Source: Tamaricihabitans halophyticus | Lineage (GTDB): Bacteria > Actinomycetota > Actinomycetes > Mycobacteriales > Pseudonocardiaceae | Direction: 5' to 3' | DNA: 64,000 nucleotides | Assembly: GCF_004340875.1 (NCBI RefSeq) | Contig: NZ_SLXQ01000002.1 | Coordinates: forward strand, 496,001 to 560,000 | Program-made: the position numbers and the translations under genes | The notes under the pieces: model-generated | The model's database searches: none | What the model saw: the letters and a program-made list of their open reading frames with translations, nothing else | Told to the model about the DNA's origin: nothing | Part shown: piece by piece, positions 33,249 through 40,551 of the stretch | Position numbering within the stretch: position 1 is the first letter of the stretch | How the letters are laid out: each line of letters starts with the position of its first letter

Positions 33249-33482
33249 CTATTTCGTGGCTCGGGATGGGTAGGGAAGTAGCGCCATCTCCCTGGCGTTC
33301 TTGATCGCCGTAGCCACCTCGCGCTGCTGTTTCGGCTCGAGCCCGGTCACCCGGCGAGACCGAATCTTGCCGCGATCCGAGATGAACTTCCGCAGCACCT
33401 CGACGTCCTTCCAGTCTACTGTGGATTCCCCCATGCGCGCGAGCAGATTCTGTTTGCGTCGCGCTGGGCGTGGATTGGCCAT
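33249..33482 (-). CDS. rpsR: Ribosomal protein bS18, zinc-free paralogue
   Basis: A 77-residue bS18 of the small subunit platform. It contains [49 protein letters not shown], the full S18 core, and no cysteine. Two adjacent ATGs are possible; the second (33482) has GGAAGGG at a better distance. It is the last gene of the leftward C-minus cluster and should replace the zinc-containing S18 when zinc is scarce. Confidence 0.93.
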   Translation of the reverse strand: MANPRPARRKQNLLARMGESTVDWKDVEVLRKFISDRGKIRSRRVTGLEPKQQREVATAIKNAREMALLPYPSRATK

Positions 33483-33503
33483 CATGTTCCCTTCCGGTAA
33501 TGC

Positions 33504-33809
33504 TTACCAGCTCGACTTGTGGAGGCCGGGCAGCTGGCCGTCGTGTGCCAGCTCGCGCAGGCGGATCCGGGAGATTCCGAATGCCCGCTGGTAGGCCCTC
33601 GGGCGACCGTCGATGGCATCCCGGTTGCGAACTCGTGTCCGGCTGGCGTCGCGGGGCATCCGTTGCAGGGCGAGTTGCGCCCGAGCCCGCTCCGCATCGC
33701 TGGTGCGGGGTGAGCGGATCGTTTCCTTGAGTTTCGCCCTGCGCTCGGCATAGCGCGCGACGAGGGCCTTGCGCTGCTCGTTCTTCGCGATCTTGGATTT
33801 CTTTGCCAT
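33504..33809 (-). CDS. rpsN: Ribosomal protein uS14, zinc-free paralogue
   Basis: A 101-residue long-form uS14 (the zinc-containing form is about 61 residues). It begins [17 protein letters not shown] and ends [24 protein letters not shown], with no CxxC pairs. It lies 9 bases after rpmG. Replacement of zinc-bearing S14 by this form under zinc limitation is known in other actinobacteria. Confidence 0.95.
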   Translation of the reverse strand: MAKKSKIAKNEQRKALVARYAERRAKLKETIRSPRTSDAERARAQLALQRMPRDASRTRVRNRDAIDGRPRAYQRAFGISRIRLRELAHDGQLPGLHKSSW

Positions 33810-33818
33810 GAGAATGTG

Positions 33819-33986
33819 CTACCGCTCCTCGCGGAACTCGACGTGGGCGCGGGCTATCGGGTCGAACTTGCGTAGCTTCAACCGATCGGGGTCGTTCCGG
33901 CGATTCTTGCGGGTGACATAGGTGTAGCCAGTCCCCGCGGTGGAGCGCAGCTTGATGATCGGCCGGATGTCCGTGGCTTTGGCCAT
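33819..33986 (-). CDS. rpmG: Ribosomal protein bL33, zinc-free paralogue
   Basis: A 55-residue bL33 ([20 protein letters not shown]...[14 protein letters not shown]) without the two CxxC pairs found in the zinc form. Its ATG overlaps the rpmB stop by one base (TAATG), so translation is coupled. It is shorter than 60 codons and easily missed. Confidence 0.94.
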   Translation of the reverse strand: MAKATDIRPIIKLRSTAGTGYTYVTRKNRRNDPDRLKLRKFDPIARAHVEFREER

Positions 33987-34222
33987 TACAGGTGGACTCC
34001 CTTCGCGCGCAGTTCGGCCACGACGGACTCGACACCGCGCTTGTCGATGATCTTGATTCCGGTGGTGGAGACGCGGAGGCGGATCCACCGGTCCTCGCTG
34101 GCCAGGTAGTACCTCCGCCGCTGGATATTCGGCTCCCAGCGACGCGCCGTGCGGCGCTGGGAATGCGACACCCGGTTGCCATAGCCCGGCCGCTTGCCGG
34201 TCACTTGACACACCGCCGACAT
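33986..34222 (-). CDS. rpmB: Ribosomal protein bL28, zinc-free paralogue
   Basis: A 78-residue bL28 starting [21 protein letters not shown]. Only one cysteine remains where zinc forms have CxxC (VCQVTG), so it should not bind zinc. The ATG at 34222 follows GGGAGGATGC. It is the first gene of the leftward operon, 18 bases from the Zur-type palindrome. Confidence 0.94.
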   Translation of the reverse strand: MSAVCQVTGKRPGYGNRVSHSQRRTARRWEPNIQRRRYYLASEDRWIRLRVSTTGIKIIDKRGVESVVAELRAKGVHL

Positions 34223-34240
34223 GCATCCTCCCTTATTGGT

Positions 34241-34259
34241 AATGAAAGTGGTTTTCATT
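34241..34259. promoter_or_regulatory. Zur box controlling both arms of the zinc-free ribosomal cluster
   Basis: AATGAAAGTGGTTTTCATT is a perfect 7-5-7 inverted repeat (AATGAAA/TTTCATT) and closely matches actinobacterial Zur sites (TGAAAATNATTTTCA type). It lies between rpmB and mrf, so one zinc-loaded repressor dimer could silence both operons. Confidence 0.82.
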
Positions 34260-34328
34260 TACTCTACGCGAAGTAGCCGAGGAGCCAAACCGAGCCCCGG
34301 TTGATCGGCATTCCTGGAAGGGAGCTGG

Positions 34329-35606
34329 ATGTCTCAGGCAGTGCGGACTCCGCTGGTGATCGTCTGCGGGATCGCGCGGGAAGCCGTGCGCGCGGTCGTG
34401 CACCAGCGGGAGTTTCGCGGACGCGGTACCGCGGTGATCCACCACGACCTCAGCGCGGTCGGCGAGGGCATCGTCCGGCGCAGGCTGTGCGTGCACGGGT
34501 GCAGCCAGGAATCCGTGCTCGAGCTGGCGCATTGCTGCGTCTCCTGCACGGTGCGCGAGGACCTGTTGCCGCTACTGGTCGAACTCGCCGCCCGGCCGTC
34601 CGTCGAGCGGATCGTGCTCCACCTCGACCCTTCGCTGGAACCGGAGGCGATCTGCTGGGAACTGCAGCACGTCGTGGTCGGCGAGGCGGTTGCCGCCGAG
34701 TGGGTAGCGGTCGAGGGCGTGCTCACCGTGGTATCCCATGCGGAGTGGCTGGATCAGGCCACGGGTGATCAGCCGCTCGCGGAAGTCGGCCCTCGCCATG
34801 GCATCGGCATCGTCGGCGACGACGAGCGCACCCTGGCGCAACTGGTCGTCGGCCAGGCGGAGTTCGCTGACGCGATCGTCTTGGCTGGTGCCGCGCCGGA
34901 TGCCTGGCGCGCTGCGCGTACCTCGGCGGTGCTCGACCGGCTGGCCCCGCTCGCGCCCAGGGTTCCGCTCGCCGAGCTGAACGTCGAGCACTTACTCGCG
35001 GCGATTCCCACCTCAGCGCGGCGCGGCGTGGTTGATGGCGCGCACGACCCGTTGCTACGCGGTCAGCCACCGTTCGACGCGGACGCGGGCGTTTCTCTTG
35101 TGCTGTTCGAGGACCGGCGACCGTTTCACCCCGAACGGCTGCACGAAGCGATCGATGTGCTGCTCGACGGCGTGGTGCGGACGAAGGGCCGGCTGTGGTT
35201 GGCAAGTCAGCCGGATACCGCACTGTGGCTGGAATCGGCTGGCGGTGGGCTGCGCGTCGGACACGCTGGCCCCTGGTTGGCCGCACTGGACGACGAGGCC
35301 TGGATGGAGCAGGACCCGCAGCGCAGGGCGATGGCCGCGGTGCGTTGGGACGCCGAGTTCGGTGACCGCGCACAGGAGATCGTGGTACTGGCACATCGCG
35401 CTAGCCCGGAGGATATCGAGGCGGCGCTTCGCGGCGCGCTGCTCACCGACGCGGAGCTGGTCGCGGGCTGGGACAGCTGGCGGCAGCTCACCGATCCGTT
35501 CGGCGGCTGGCACACCGATCCCTGCGTGGATACCGATACGGCTGGCGATAGCTACGTGGACAGTCGAAACGCCGAGTACGGCGGACCCAATCGAATCGAG
35601 GAGTAG
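34329..35606 (+). CDS. mrf: Mrf-like CobW-family protein (ribosome hibernation factor recruiter)
   Basis: A 425-residue COG0523-derived protein that matches mycobacterial Rv0106/Mrf along its length: HCCVSCTVREDLLPLL, VGQAEFADAIVL, FHPERLHEAIDVLLDGVVRTKGRLWLA, LWLESAGGGLRVG and the terminal DPFGGWHTDPC. In mycobacteria Mrf recruits the hibernation factor Mpy to zinc-starved C-minus ribosomes. The GTPase P-loop is lost (VIVCGIAREAV instead of GxxGxGKT) and CxCC has become CCVSC, so it is unlikely to be a working metallochaperone GTPase. It starts the rightward Zur arm and abuts rpmE2. Confidence 0.85.
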   Translation: MSQAVRTPLVIVCGIAREAVRAVVHQREFRGRGTAVIHHDLSAVGEGIVRRRLCVHGCSQESVLELAHCCVSCTVREDLLPLLVELAARPSVERIVLHLDPSLEPEAICWELQHVVVGEAVAAEWVAVEGVLTVVSHAEWLDQATGDQPLAEVGPRHGIGIVGDDERTLAQLVVGQAEFADAIVLAGAAPDAWRAARTSAVLDRLAPLAPRVPLAELNVEHLLAAIPTSARRGVVDGAHDPLLRGQPPFDADAGVSLVLFEDRRPFHPERLHEAIDVLLDGVVRTKGRLWLASQPDTALWLESAGGGLRVGHAGPWLAALDDEAWMEQDPQRRAMAAVRWDAEFGDRAQEIVVLAHRASPEDIEAALRGALLTDAELVAGWDSWRQLTDPFGGWHTDPCVDTDTAGDSYVDSRNAEYGGPNRIEE

Positions 35607-35873
35607 ATGAAACCCGGTATTCATCCGGACTATCACCCGGTGGTTTTCCAAGATTCCGCTACCGGAGACGCGTTTCTCACCAGGTCGACCGCGACCTCGA
35701 CGACCACGATCCGGTGGTCGGACGGCAATACCTACCCACTCGTCGTGGTTGACGTTTCCGCATGGTCGCATCCTTTGTGGACGGGTGCGCGCCGGCTTAT
35801 GGACACCACGGGACAGGTCGAGAAGTTTCACCGTCGCTACGGTCGGCGGGATCACCGAACGGAGCAGGACTGA
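35607..35873 (+). CDS. rpmE2: Ribosomal protein bL31 type B (zinc-free)
   Basis: An 88-residue type B bL31: [20 protein letters not shown] and [26 protein letters not shown], without cysteines. The ATG immediately follows the mrf stop, and its own TGA overlaps the rpmF ATG (TGATG). Type B replaces zinc-binding L31 under Zur derepression. Confidence 0.95.
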   Translation: MKPGIHPDYHPVVFQDSATGDAFLTRSTATSTTTIRWSDGNTYPLVVVDVSAWSHPLWTGARRLMDTTGQVEKFHRRYGRRDHRTEQD

Positions 35874-36031
35874 TGGCGGTACCCAAGCGAAAGGTCTCCC
35901 CCGCGAACACTCGCAAGCGCCGGTCGCAGTGGCTCAGTGGCGCCAAGCCGCCGAATCTGGTGCCGATCACGGTGGACGGCAAAACCAAGCTGGTGCCGCG
36001 CGAACTGCTGCGGCATTTCCATCGCGGATAG
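35873..36031 (+). CDS. rpmF: Ribosomal protein bL32, zinc-free paralogue
   Basis: A 52-residue bL32 ([20 protein letters not shown]...) in which the C-terminal zinc ribbon of usual actinobacterial L32 is replaced by KTKLVPRELLRHFHRG; no cysteine remains. It overlaps rpmE2 by one base and ends the rightward Zur arm. It is below 60 codons, so easily missed. Confidence 0.93.
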   Translation: MAVPKRKVSPANTRKRRSQWLSGAKPPNLVPITVDGKTKLVPRELLRHFHRG

Positions 36032-36131
36032 CCATTGCTGGCTATGATTGGCCTCAGTGGTCCGGCTGCCAGGATGCCGTGTCGGTTGTGGCCGGAGGGT
36101 GAGTGAGCCGGCGAAAGGTGGCCAGCGAAAG

Positions 36132-36809
36132 ATGACCAGTGGCGCGCGTCCAGCGAAGCGACCGCCGACCGCGCAGGAAGCGGTGCTCGCGGAGATCCGG
36201 CGCGCGATCCTTGGTGGCGATATGCCGCCAGGGACACAGATCTTTCAGGACGAGCTGGCCACCCGGTTCGGCGTCAGCCGGGTTCCCGTACGCGACGCGT
36301 TGCGTACGCTGGAAGGCGAGGATCTGGTTACCTACGTGCCGCGCCGCGGCTATCACGTGATCCAACTCGATGTCGACGAACTGCTGGAGATCCAGCAGAT
36401 CAGGGAAATCCTGGAAACCGAGGTATTGCGGCGGATCACTCCGGCGGTGTGTGCGGAGGTGGCCGATCGGATGGCCGTCGCGATGGATGAGATGGTCGAG
36501 CACGAACGGCAGGAGGACTTCGCCTCCTGGGTAAGTGCACATCGTGACTTCCACTTCGCGCTGTTCGGCGCGGCCGAGATGCCGTACCTCACTCGTATCC
36601 TTGGCCAGCTGTGGGACGCGTCCGATTTGTACCGTGCGCATTACATGCACGCGGGCCAAGCGCGCCAGCGGGCGGATGATGATCACCGAGGTCTGCTCGC
36701 GGCCGTCCGAGCCGGCCAGCCCGCCGAACTCGTTGAGCTGATGAGGGCGCACCGGGAGACCACGGTGCGGTCGATCCGCCGCTCGTTGATCGGTCACCCG
36801 GCCGACTGA
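36132..36809 (+). CDS. GntR-family (FCD) regulator 1
   Basis: A 225-residue GntR regulator. The N-terminal winged helix is RPPTAQEAVLAEIRRAILGG ... FGVSRVPVRDALRTLEGEDLV. The FCD effector domain has the metal/carboxylate ligand pattern (HRDFHFALFGAAEMPYL ... DDDHRGLLAAVRAG). It is a paralogue of the regulator at 38168. The start is uncertain: ATG 36132 is used; a GTG at 36099 is in frame but has its GGAGG directly adjacent. It converges on the enamidase-like gene (12-base gap). Confidence 0.88.
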   Translation: MTSGARPAKRPPTAQEAVLAEIRRAILGGDMPPGTQIFQDELATRFGVSRVPVRDALRTLEGEDLVTYVPRRGYHVIQLDVDELLEIQQIREILETEVLRRITPAVCAEVADRMAVAMDEMVEHERQEDFASWVSAHRDFHFALFGAAEMPYLTRILGQLWDASDLYRAHYMHAGQARQRADDDHRGLLAAVRAGQPAELVELMRAHRETTVRSIRRSLIGHPAD

Positions 36810-36821
36810 AGCTCCGGTTCG

Positions 36822-37994
36822 CTAGCCACGCACGATCTGGGCGCCGACTCGGGCCGGTGGGGTTTGCTCGCTGCGGCCTACCAGTGGTACGCCGTCCACG
36901 AGCACCGCCGAGATACCTGGTAGGTCACCGAACGCGAAGCATTCCAGTGCGTCGCGCGCGGGCGAGCCGGTGATCGGGCCGGCGACGACGAGATCGCCGG
37001 GTTGCCCCGGTTCGAGTAGCCCGCCTGGTATGCCGTGTCGACGGGCCACGTTGCCGGTCGCCGCGGCCACCGCCTGTGCCGGCGGCACCCCGCAGATGCT
37101 GGCCAGGAAGCAGAGGTTGCGCAGCATCCCGCGCGGTATCACGCCGGTGCCGCCGGGGGTGTCGGTGCCGAGCGTGAGCCGGTCCAGCGCGCCGATCGCC
37201 GTCAGGTGGTCGGTGGTGATCTTCGTCGCGCGGTAGTTCATCGAGCTACACACTTCGGCCGCGGCACTGGGCAGTTCGTCGAGTACCCCGCGGATTTCCC
37301 CGTCGGGCATGGGAATCGGCCCGCCGGAGATATGCCCGATCACGTCCGGGCCGACCGCGGTGACGACCTCCTGGCCGGCGACTCTGCTGGACCCGGACCT
37401 GGACACGCCACCCGAATGCATCTTCACGACCATCCCGCGTTCACTGGCCCAGCGCATGTACTGCACGGCTTCGCCATCATCCAGCCGTGCCCAGTCGTAG
37501 AAGATGAACTTCAGCTGGCGGATACCGGCTTCTACAGCGCGGTCGAAGTCGCTCTGTCGTAGACCCGGAACCAGCAGCAGCGTGCCAGCGTGCACCTTGA
37601 CCCCGGACGGCCGGACCCGGCCCACGGTATGCCGGGACACCGTGGCCAAGCCGGTCACCAGATCCGGGGTGAGCTCCTCGAATGGCAGGCCCGGCACGTG
37701 TAGTTCACCGGCGGAAACCATGGTGGTGGTGCCGCCATGCAGGTAGTTACGTACCCAGCCGACCGAGTTCTGCGCCGGCGTCCATTCGCCGACCGTGGGA
37801 TGTACATGGCCGTCGATCAAGCCGGGCAGTACGGTCTCGCCGCGCGCGTCCACCAGGACGTCCGGATGGGGATGGTCAGCGCCCACGGAGACGATGACGC
37901 CGTCCTCGATGAGCAGCGAGGTATCCGTCTGAATTGCACCGTGGGCGTTGCCATCCACGAGCGTTCCGATGTTGGTCACCAGGGCGGTGGTCAT
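36822..37994 (-). CDS. Enamidase-like amidohydrolase
   Basis: A 390-residue amidohydrolase with a binuclear-type site: H63/H65 (LIDGHVHPTV), K162 (RQLKFIFYDW, probable carbamylated Lys), H193 (VVKMHSGG), H221 (VIGHISGG) and Asp in LGTDTPGGTG. Spacing and sequence resemble the enamidase of clostridial nicotinate fermentation, which hydrolyses a cyclic enamide. AGGAGG lies 4 bases before the ATG. The promoter region, shared with the second GntR gene, holds a TGTATACA palindrome. The substrate is probably a lactam or cyclic amide; the exact one is unknown. Confidence 0.78.
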   Translation of the reverse strand: MTTALVTNIGTLVDGNAHGAIQTDTSLLIEDGVIVSVGADHPHPDVLVDARGETVLPGLIDGHVHPTVGEWTPAQNSVGWVRNYLHGGTTTMVSAGELHVPGLPFEELTPDLVTGLATVSRHTVGRVRPSGVKVHAGTLLLVPGLRQSDFDRAVEAGIRQLKFIFYDWARLDDGEAVQYMRWASERGMVVKMHSGGVSRSGSSRVAGQEVVTAVGPDVIGHISGGPIPMPDGEIRGVLDELPSAAAEVCSSMNYRATKITTDHLTAIGALDRLTLGTDTPGGTGVIPRGMLRNLCFLASICGVPPAQAVAAATGNVARRHGIPGGLLEPGQPGDLVVAGPITGSPARDALECFAFGDLPGISAVLVDGVPLVGRSEQTPPARVGAQIVRG

Positions 37995-38026
37995 CTGGCC
38001 TCCTGGCCGATCCGGTTACGACGGAT

Positions 38027-38038
38027 AATGTATACATT
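38027..38038. promoter_or_regulatory. GntR/FCD operator before the enamidase-like gene
   Basis: AATGTATACATT, a perfect 12-bp palindrome 33 bases upstream of the enamidase-like start. It fits the FadR/FCD consensus (GT-N(0-1)-AC core). The same TGTATACA core recurs at 39197 before the catabolic operon. Confidence 0.65.
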
Positions 38039-38111
38039 GCTGATCGAGTAGCGACAAGCCCGCGACCCGGATGAGGTCGTTGACATGCACCGGTATGGCC
38101 AAGGCGCGGTA

Positions 38112-38127
38112 TGTATCAGGGATACGA
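38112..38127. promoter_or_regulatory. Possible GntR operator before regulator 2
   Basis: GTATC, AGG, GATAC forms a perfect 5-3-5 dyad (38113-38125), flanked T...GA. It lies 43 bases upstream of the second GntR start, and its half-sites match those of the TGTATACA sites. This suggests autoregulation. Confidence 0.4.
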
Positions 38128-38167
38128 TGTTGCTGGAACATGAGAGTCGCCAGAGGGCAGGGATGAG

Positions 38168-38839
38168 ATGGCGAAGCCACCGCGCGCGTTCGTGCGACCA
38201 CCAACCGCGCAGGAGGCCGTACTCGTGGAGCTGCGCAGGCGAATTCTCACCGCTGAGCTCGCGCCGGGGGTCCAGGTCCTGCAGGAGGCGTTCGCGGAGG
38301 AGCTCGGCGTCAGCCGGGTACCGGTTCGCGAGGCGCTGAAGATACTCGCTGGCGAAGGGCTGGTGCGATACAAGCCGCAGCACGGCTACTTCGTCACCGA
38401 ACACTCGGGCGAGGAACTGCTTGAGGTGTACCGGATCCGGCAGCTACTCGAGGCCGAGGCCGTGCGGGTCGGACTTGGTGGCCTGACACTTGCCGGGCTG
38501 GCCGCGATGGACGCGGAAGCCGATGCGGTCGAAAGCGCCGCGCGGCAAGGTGACGTCGCGGCACTGATCGCCGCGAACCGTCGGTTCCATTTCACGCTGT
38601 TCGAGGCTTCCGGGCGTAAGCGCCTGGTCCGGTTGATCTCGCAGCTCTGGGACGCGGCGGAGCCCTATCGCGCTAGCTACTTTGCTGACCAGGACAATCG
38701 AGCGACCGTGCCGAGTGAACATCGGGAGCTGGCCGCGGCCGCGCGACGTGGCTCGGTGCCAGAGGTCGTCCGACTCCTTGACGCGCATCGCGGGCGGGGC
38801 ATGCGGGCGCTGCAGGGCACGGAGGGGTTCTCCGGCTGA
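38168..38839 (+). CDS. GntR-family (FCD) regulator 2
   Basis: A 223-residue regulator starting MAKPPRAFVRPPTAQEAVLVELRRRILTAEL, clearly paralogous to the one at 36132. The recognition helix ELGVSRVPVREALKIL is nearly the same, so the two may bind the same sites. The FCD domain has NRRFHFTLFEASGRKRLVRLISQLWDAAEPYR. It is divergent from the enamidase-like gene. The inducer is unknown, probably a carboxylated intermediate. Confidence 0.9.
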   Translation: MAKPPRAFVRPPTAQEAVLVELRRRILTAELAPGVQVLQEAFAEELGVSRVPVREALKILAGEGLVRYKPQHGYFVTEHSGEELLEVYRIRQLLEAEAVRVGLGGLTLAGLAAMDAEADAVESAARQGDVAALIAANRRFHFTLFEASGRKRLVRLISQLWDAAEPYRASYFADQDNRATVPSEHRELAAAARRGSVPEVVRLLDAHRGRGMRALQGTEGFSG

Positions 38840-38987
38840 ATCGTCGCCCGGTGTTCGGCTCGGCTCCCTGTCGCGTATCCCTGCTTGATCGTGGCGCGGT
38901 ATGGGGGTGAGCCCTGGCGACCCCGCCGTGCTGCCCGCTCCGGGCTGACATGGGTTCGGTGGCGCCGGGCTCGGTCACGCCCCGTGA

Positions 38988-39050
38988 TCGCGTTCTTTAA
39001 GGTTAACGGGGTGATCTTCGCGGAACCGCGTTCTTGAAGGATCTTGCGGT
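38988..39050. repeat. Paired dispersed hairpin repeats (type 2 then type 1)
   Basis: Type 2 (38988-39009) has TCGCGTTCTTTAAGG and sits inside a CCCCGT/AACGGGG stem. Type 1 (39025-39050) reads ACCGCGTTCTTG then AAGGATCTTGCGGT. They match the pairs at 13308-13390 and 23224-23334. Confidence 0.55.
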
Positions 39051-39196
39051 CATCCACGGAGCGTGGTCAAGCGCGGTCACGGGCGGCCGGCGACGTTTTC
39101 CTGGCGCATGCCGGCCGGTTCGCGGCGATTTTCGGACCCTGGTCGAGCCCGTCGAATTCGTTCTTCCGTTTGGATGACGACTCCAGTACGGTGCTG

Positions 39197-39206
39197 TGTA
39201 TACATT
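39197..39206. promoter_or_regulatory. GntR/FCD operator before the LLM-transporter-hydroxylase operon
   Basis: TGTATACATT, 25 bases upstream of the LLM GTG start, repeats ten of the twelve bases of the palindrome at 38027-38038. Its position near the expected promoter suggests repression by one or both flanking GntR proteins. Confidence 0.62.
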
Positions 39207-39230
39207 ACCCATGATACATGCGGAGGCCGC

Positions 39231-40223
39231 GTGATCAGCAAAGGCGTTGGGTTGTTCCCCACCGAGCCGGTAGGGGCGATACGCGAGTACACACTGCTTG
39301 CCGAGTCGTTGGGTTACGACAATGTGTGGTTTGGCGACTCACAGAACATCTGGCGAGAATCCTCGGTCACCATGGGCGCAGCCGCCGTGGGAACCAAGCG
39401 AGTCGTTTTCGGCACCGGGGTCACCAATGCCGTGACCCGGCACCGGTCACTACTGGCTTCGACCTGGGCCACGCTCGCCGAGTACACCGGCGGTCGGGCC
39501 GCGCTGGGCATCGGCACTGGCGATTCTTCCTTGCGCACCATGGGGCTGACGCCGCTGAAACTGCGTGAACTGGAATCGGCTGTCACCGAACTACGCGCCC
39601 TGTTCCGGGGCGAGTCGGTAGCAGAAGAACACAGTGGCGCGCAGTTTCGGTTGAGCTATCTGGCCGAACCGGTGAAGGTGCCCATCTACATCGCCGCATC
39701 GGCACCGAAGATCCTGAAGCTGTCCGGGCGCATCGCCGACGGGGTGATCGTGCTGGTTGGTACTGAACCGCGATTCGTCGAAGCGGCCTTGGCGACCATC
39801 GAAGAGGGAGCGGCGGAATCCGGGCGGACGCTCGACGATCTGCATATCGTGCTGTGGACCCCGACCGCGATCTCGACCGATCCGGTACAGGCAAAGGATC
39901 TGGCTCGCGCGCACACCGCCCGTGTCTGCATCCGGCCGCTACCAGCCGCCGTTGATCCGGCGCTGGAATCGGCGATCGCCCGGATCCGCGATTCGTACGA
40001 CTACTACCACCATATGGATACCGAGGCGGGGCACGCCGATATCGTTCCCGATGATCTGGTCGATCTTTTCGCGCTCGCGGGCACTCCCGAGCAGTGCAGG
40101 GAGCGCCTCGAACAGGTCGCCAAGCTCGGGGTGGACCAGGTTTCCATCGTTCCCTTTGTCCCTCCTGGACAGACAAGGGCCGACACCATTCGCACGTTCG
40201 CGGAGATCGCGGATTCCTTGTGA
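39231..40223 (+). CDS. Luciferase-like (LLM class) oxidoreductase
   Basis: A 330-residue TIM-barrel LLM protein. It opens VISKGVGLFPTEPVGAIREYTLLAESLGYDNVWFGDS and has GIGTGDSSLRTMG, resembling methylene-H4MPT-reductase/F420-dependent members more than FMN two-component monooxygenases. The cofactor is therefore probably F420, but this is not proved by sequence. GGAGG lies 4 bases before the GTG start. It leads the operon containing the importer and molybdenum hydroxylase; its stop overlaps the next small gene (GTGA). Confidence 0.83.
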   Translation: MISKGVGLFPTEPVGAIREYTLLAESLGYDNVWFGDSQNIWRESSVTMGAAAVGTKRVVFGTGVTNAVTRHRSLLASTWATLAEYTGGRAALGIGTGDSSLRTMGLTPLKLRELESAVTELRALFRGESVAEEHSGAQFRLSYLAEPVKVPIYIAASAPKILKLSGRIADGVIVLVGTEPRFVEAALATIEEGAAESGRTLDDLHIVLWTPTAISTDPVQAKDLARAHTARVCIRPLPAAVDPALESAIARIRDSYDYYHHMDTEAGHADIVPDDLVDLFALAGTPEQCRERLEQVAKLGVDQVSIVPFVPPGQTRADTIRTFAEIADSL

Positions 40224-40504
40224 GTCATCGCGATGCGAACCCGCCACGGTCACGTAACGGGCAGGCGGAGTATCCGGCGCCAGGCGCCGACGTGGTTGGC
40301 GCTCCGCCTGCCCTGCACCGTGACAGGCAGCCAACAACTCCCGAGTACGAGCCGCGTCCGTCCACGGCTGAGTCTGGTCAATCGGGTGCCATGAACCGGT
40401 CCGTAGCGCTCAGCCCAGTGGCGATCGCCGCACTGGCCGCAGGGTTGCTTGGCATCTGCGCTGTGGCTCTGCGCTCCCGTAGGGCACGCCGCGGGACGCG
40501 GTGA
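40220..40504 (+). CDS. Small single-pass membrane protein, unknown function
   Basis: A GTG at 40220 overlaps the LLM stop (GTGA) and opens a 94-residue frame. The first 55 residues are polar and Pro/Arg-rich (AEYPAPGADVVGAPPALHRD). A single membrane helix follows (VALSPVAIAALAAGLLGICAVAL) with a basic tail RSRRARRGTR. The coupling and the helix argue for a real gene, but I know no family. A shorter version starting at the internal ATG (40391) is also possible. Confidence 0.5.
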   Translation: MSHRDANPPRSRNGQAEYPAPGADVVGAPPALHRDRQPTTPEYEPRPSTAESGQSGAMNRSVALSPVAIAALAAGLLGICAVALRSRRARRGTR

Positions 40505-40551
40505 GCCGCAGGCCGTCTTCCTTCCAGGATTCCGCTACAAGGAGTCGACAC

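Larger units (their letters stand above)
38840..39230. other. Intergenic region between GntR regulator 2 and the catabolic operon
   Basis: 391 bases without a convincing gene. It holds the paired hairpin repeats at 38988-39050 and, near its right end, the TGTATACA operator and the GGAGG site of the LLM gene. The remainder (38840-38985 and 39051-39180) shows no recognisable element. Confidence 0.6.

Noticed and set aside
34329-35606. Annotation as a GTP-dependent CobW metallochaperone
   Set aside because: The P-loop is missing and the protein matches Mrf along its whole length, so the generic CobW label would mislead.
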